Below, in pieces: positions 5,577 through 5,677 of a DNA stretch of 5,677 nucleotides (positions within the stretch are counted from its first letter, which is position 1; every line of letters starts with the position of its first letter). Below the pieces are notes generated by a model that worked only from the letters and a program-made list of their open reading frames with translations, searched no databases and had not been told where the DNA came from. The stretch is from Thermoplasmata archaeon (GTDB lineage Archaea > Thermoplasmatota > Thermoplasmata > Thermoplasmatales > Thermoplasmataceae). The stretch covers positions 1 through 5,677 of the forward strand of contig JAJZXP010000216.1 of NCBI GenBank assembly GCA_021806345.1. Direction: 5' to 3'. A program made the translations under genes and the position numbers.

Positions 5577-5677
5577 TTGGTTAACTTAGTTAGAAGATCG
5601 TTGGCTGAAATGCTTGGAACTTTTATTTTTGTTTTGTTTGGTCCGGGAAGTGTTGTGGCATTCATGGCTGCATTTCA
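5577..5677 (+). CDS. MIP/aquaporin-family channel, N-terminal fragment cut by window end
   Basis: The last 101 bases encode 33 residues of a membrane channel of the MIP family (aquaporins and glycerol facilitators), which pass water or small neutral solutes across the cytoplasmic membrane. The visible part contains the family's N-terminal hallmark: RRSLAEMLGTFIFVLFGPGS, with the conserved Ala-Glu and Gly-Thr-Phe of the first transmembrane helix, then VVAFMAAF. The NPA pore motifs lie beyond the window. I chose the TTG at 5577 because the frame is open from there and the usual few residues precede the first helix. An in-frame ATG at 5610 would cut into that helix. A better-looking ATG at 5557 is in another frame and stops after 10 codons. 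The gene diverges from tRNA-Val and has its own TATA box. Confidence 0.8.
   Translation, partial: MVNLVRRSLAEMLGTFIFVLFGPGSVVAFMAAF

Noticed and set aside
1..5677. CRISPR array or tandem repeats
   Set aside because: Reading through the window I found no regularly spaced direct repeats, only short isolated inverted repeats.

Overview
The window looks archaeal and most resembles the order Thermoplasmatales (Ferroplasma/Cuniculiplasma-like). The base composition is AT-rich. Upstream regions carry archaeal TATA boxes, some of them close enough to the start codon to suggest leaderless or short-leader transcripts. The tRNA-Val does not encode its CCA end. The transposase relics and the HsdR tail read like those of acidophilic euryarchaea. 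This assignment is inferred from sequence style, not from a search.

Left third (1-1500): two decaying insertion-sequence genes in tandem. The first is an IS200/IS605-type TnpA whose N-terminus and HUH motif are intact but whose C-terminal tyrosine motif is not visible. The second is a DDE transposase of the IS4/IS5 type, readable from 476 to 1444 only if three single-base insertions and one amber codon are repaired. All three frameshifts fall in runs of G.

Centre (1500-4330): three intact genes on the + strand. Two form a tight pair 7 bp apart: an unrecognised, charged, largely helical 241-residue protein, then a 243-residue PIN-like protein with well-placed acidic residues (D7, E46, D190, D214) and a long insertion in its middle. 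This pair is the best candidate for an undescribed system; a toxin-antitoxin-like or RNA-targeting defence module is the simplest reading. After a 226-bp gap comes a 328-residue protein carrying a C-terminal HEPN-type R-x4-H motif, so a second putative ribonuclease lies beside the first.

Right third (4330-5677): on the - strand, the C-terminal tail (DUF3387-type region) of a type I restriction subunit HsdR, with its nuclease and helicase parts missing. A gene-poor stretch follows, then tRNA-Val(UAC) on the - strand, and finally the first 33 codons of a MIP/aquaporin-family channel running off the + end.

Taken together, positions 1 to about 5300 look like an accessory, defence-type island of IS relics, putative RNases and a restriction-system remnant. 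It abuts more conserved sequence that begins at the tRNA gene and the channel gene. I saw no CRISPR array and no integrase.
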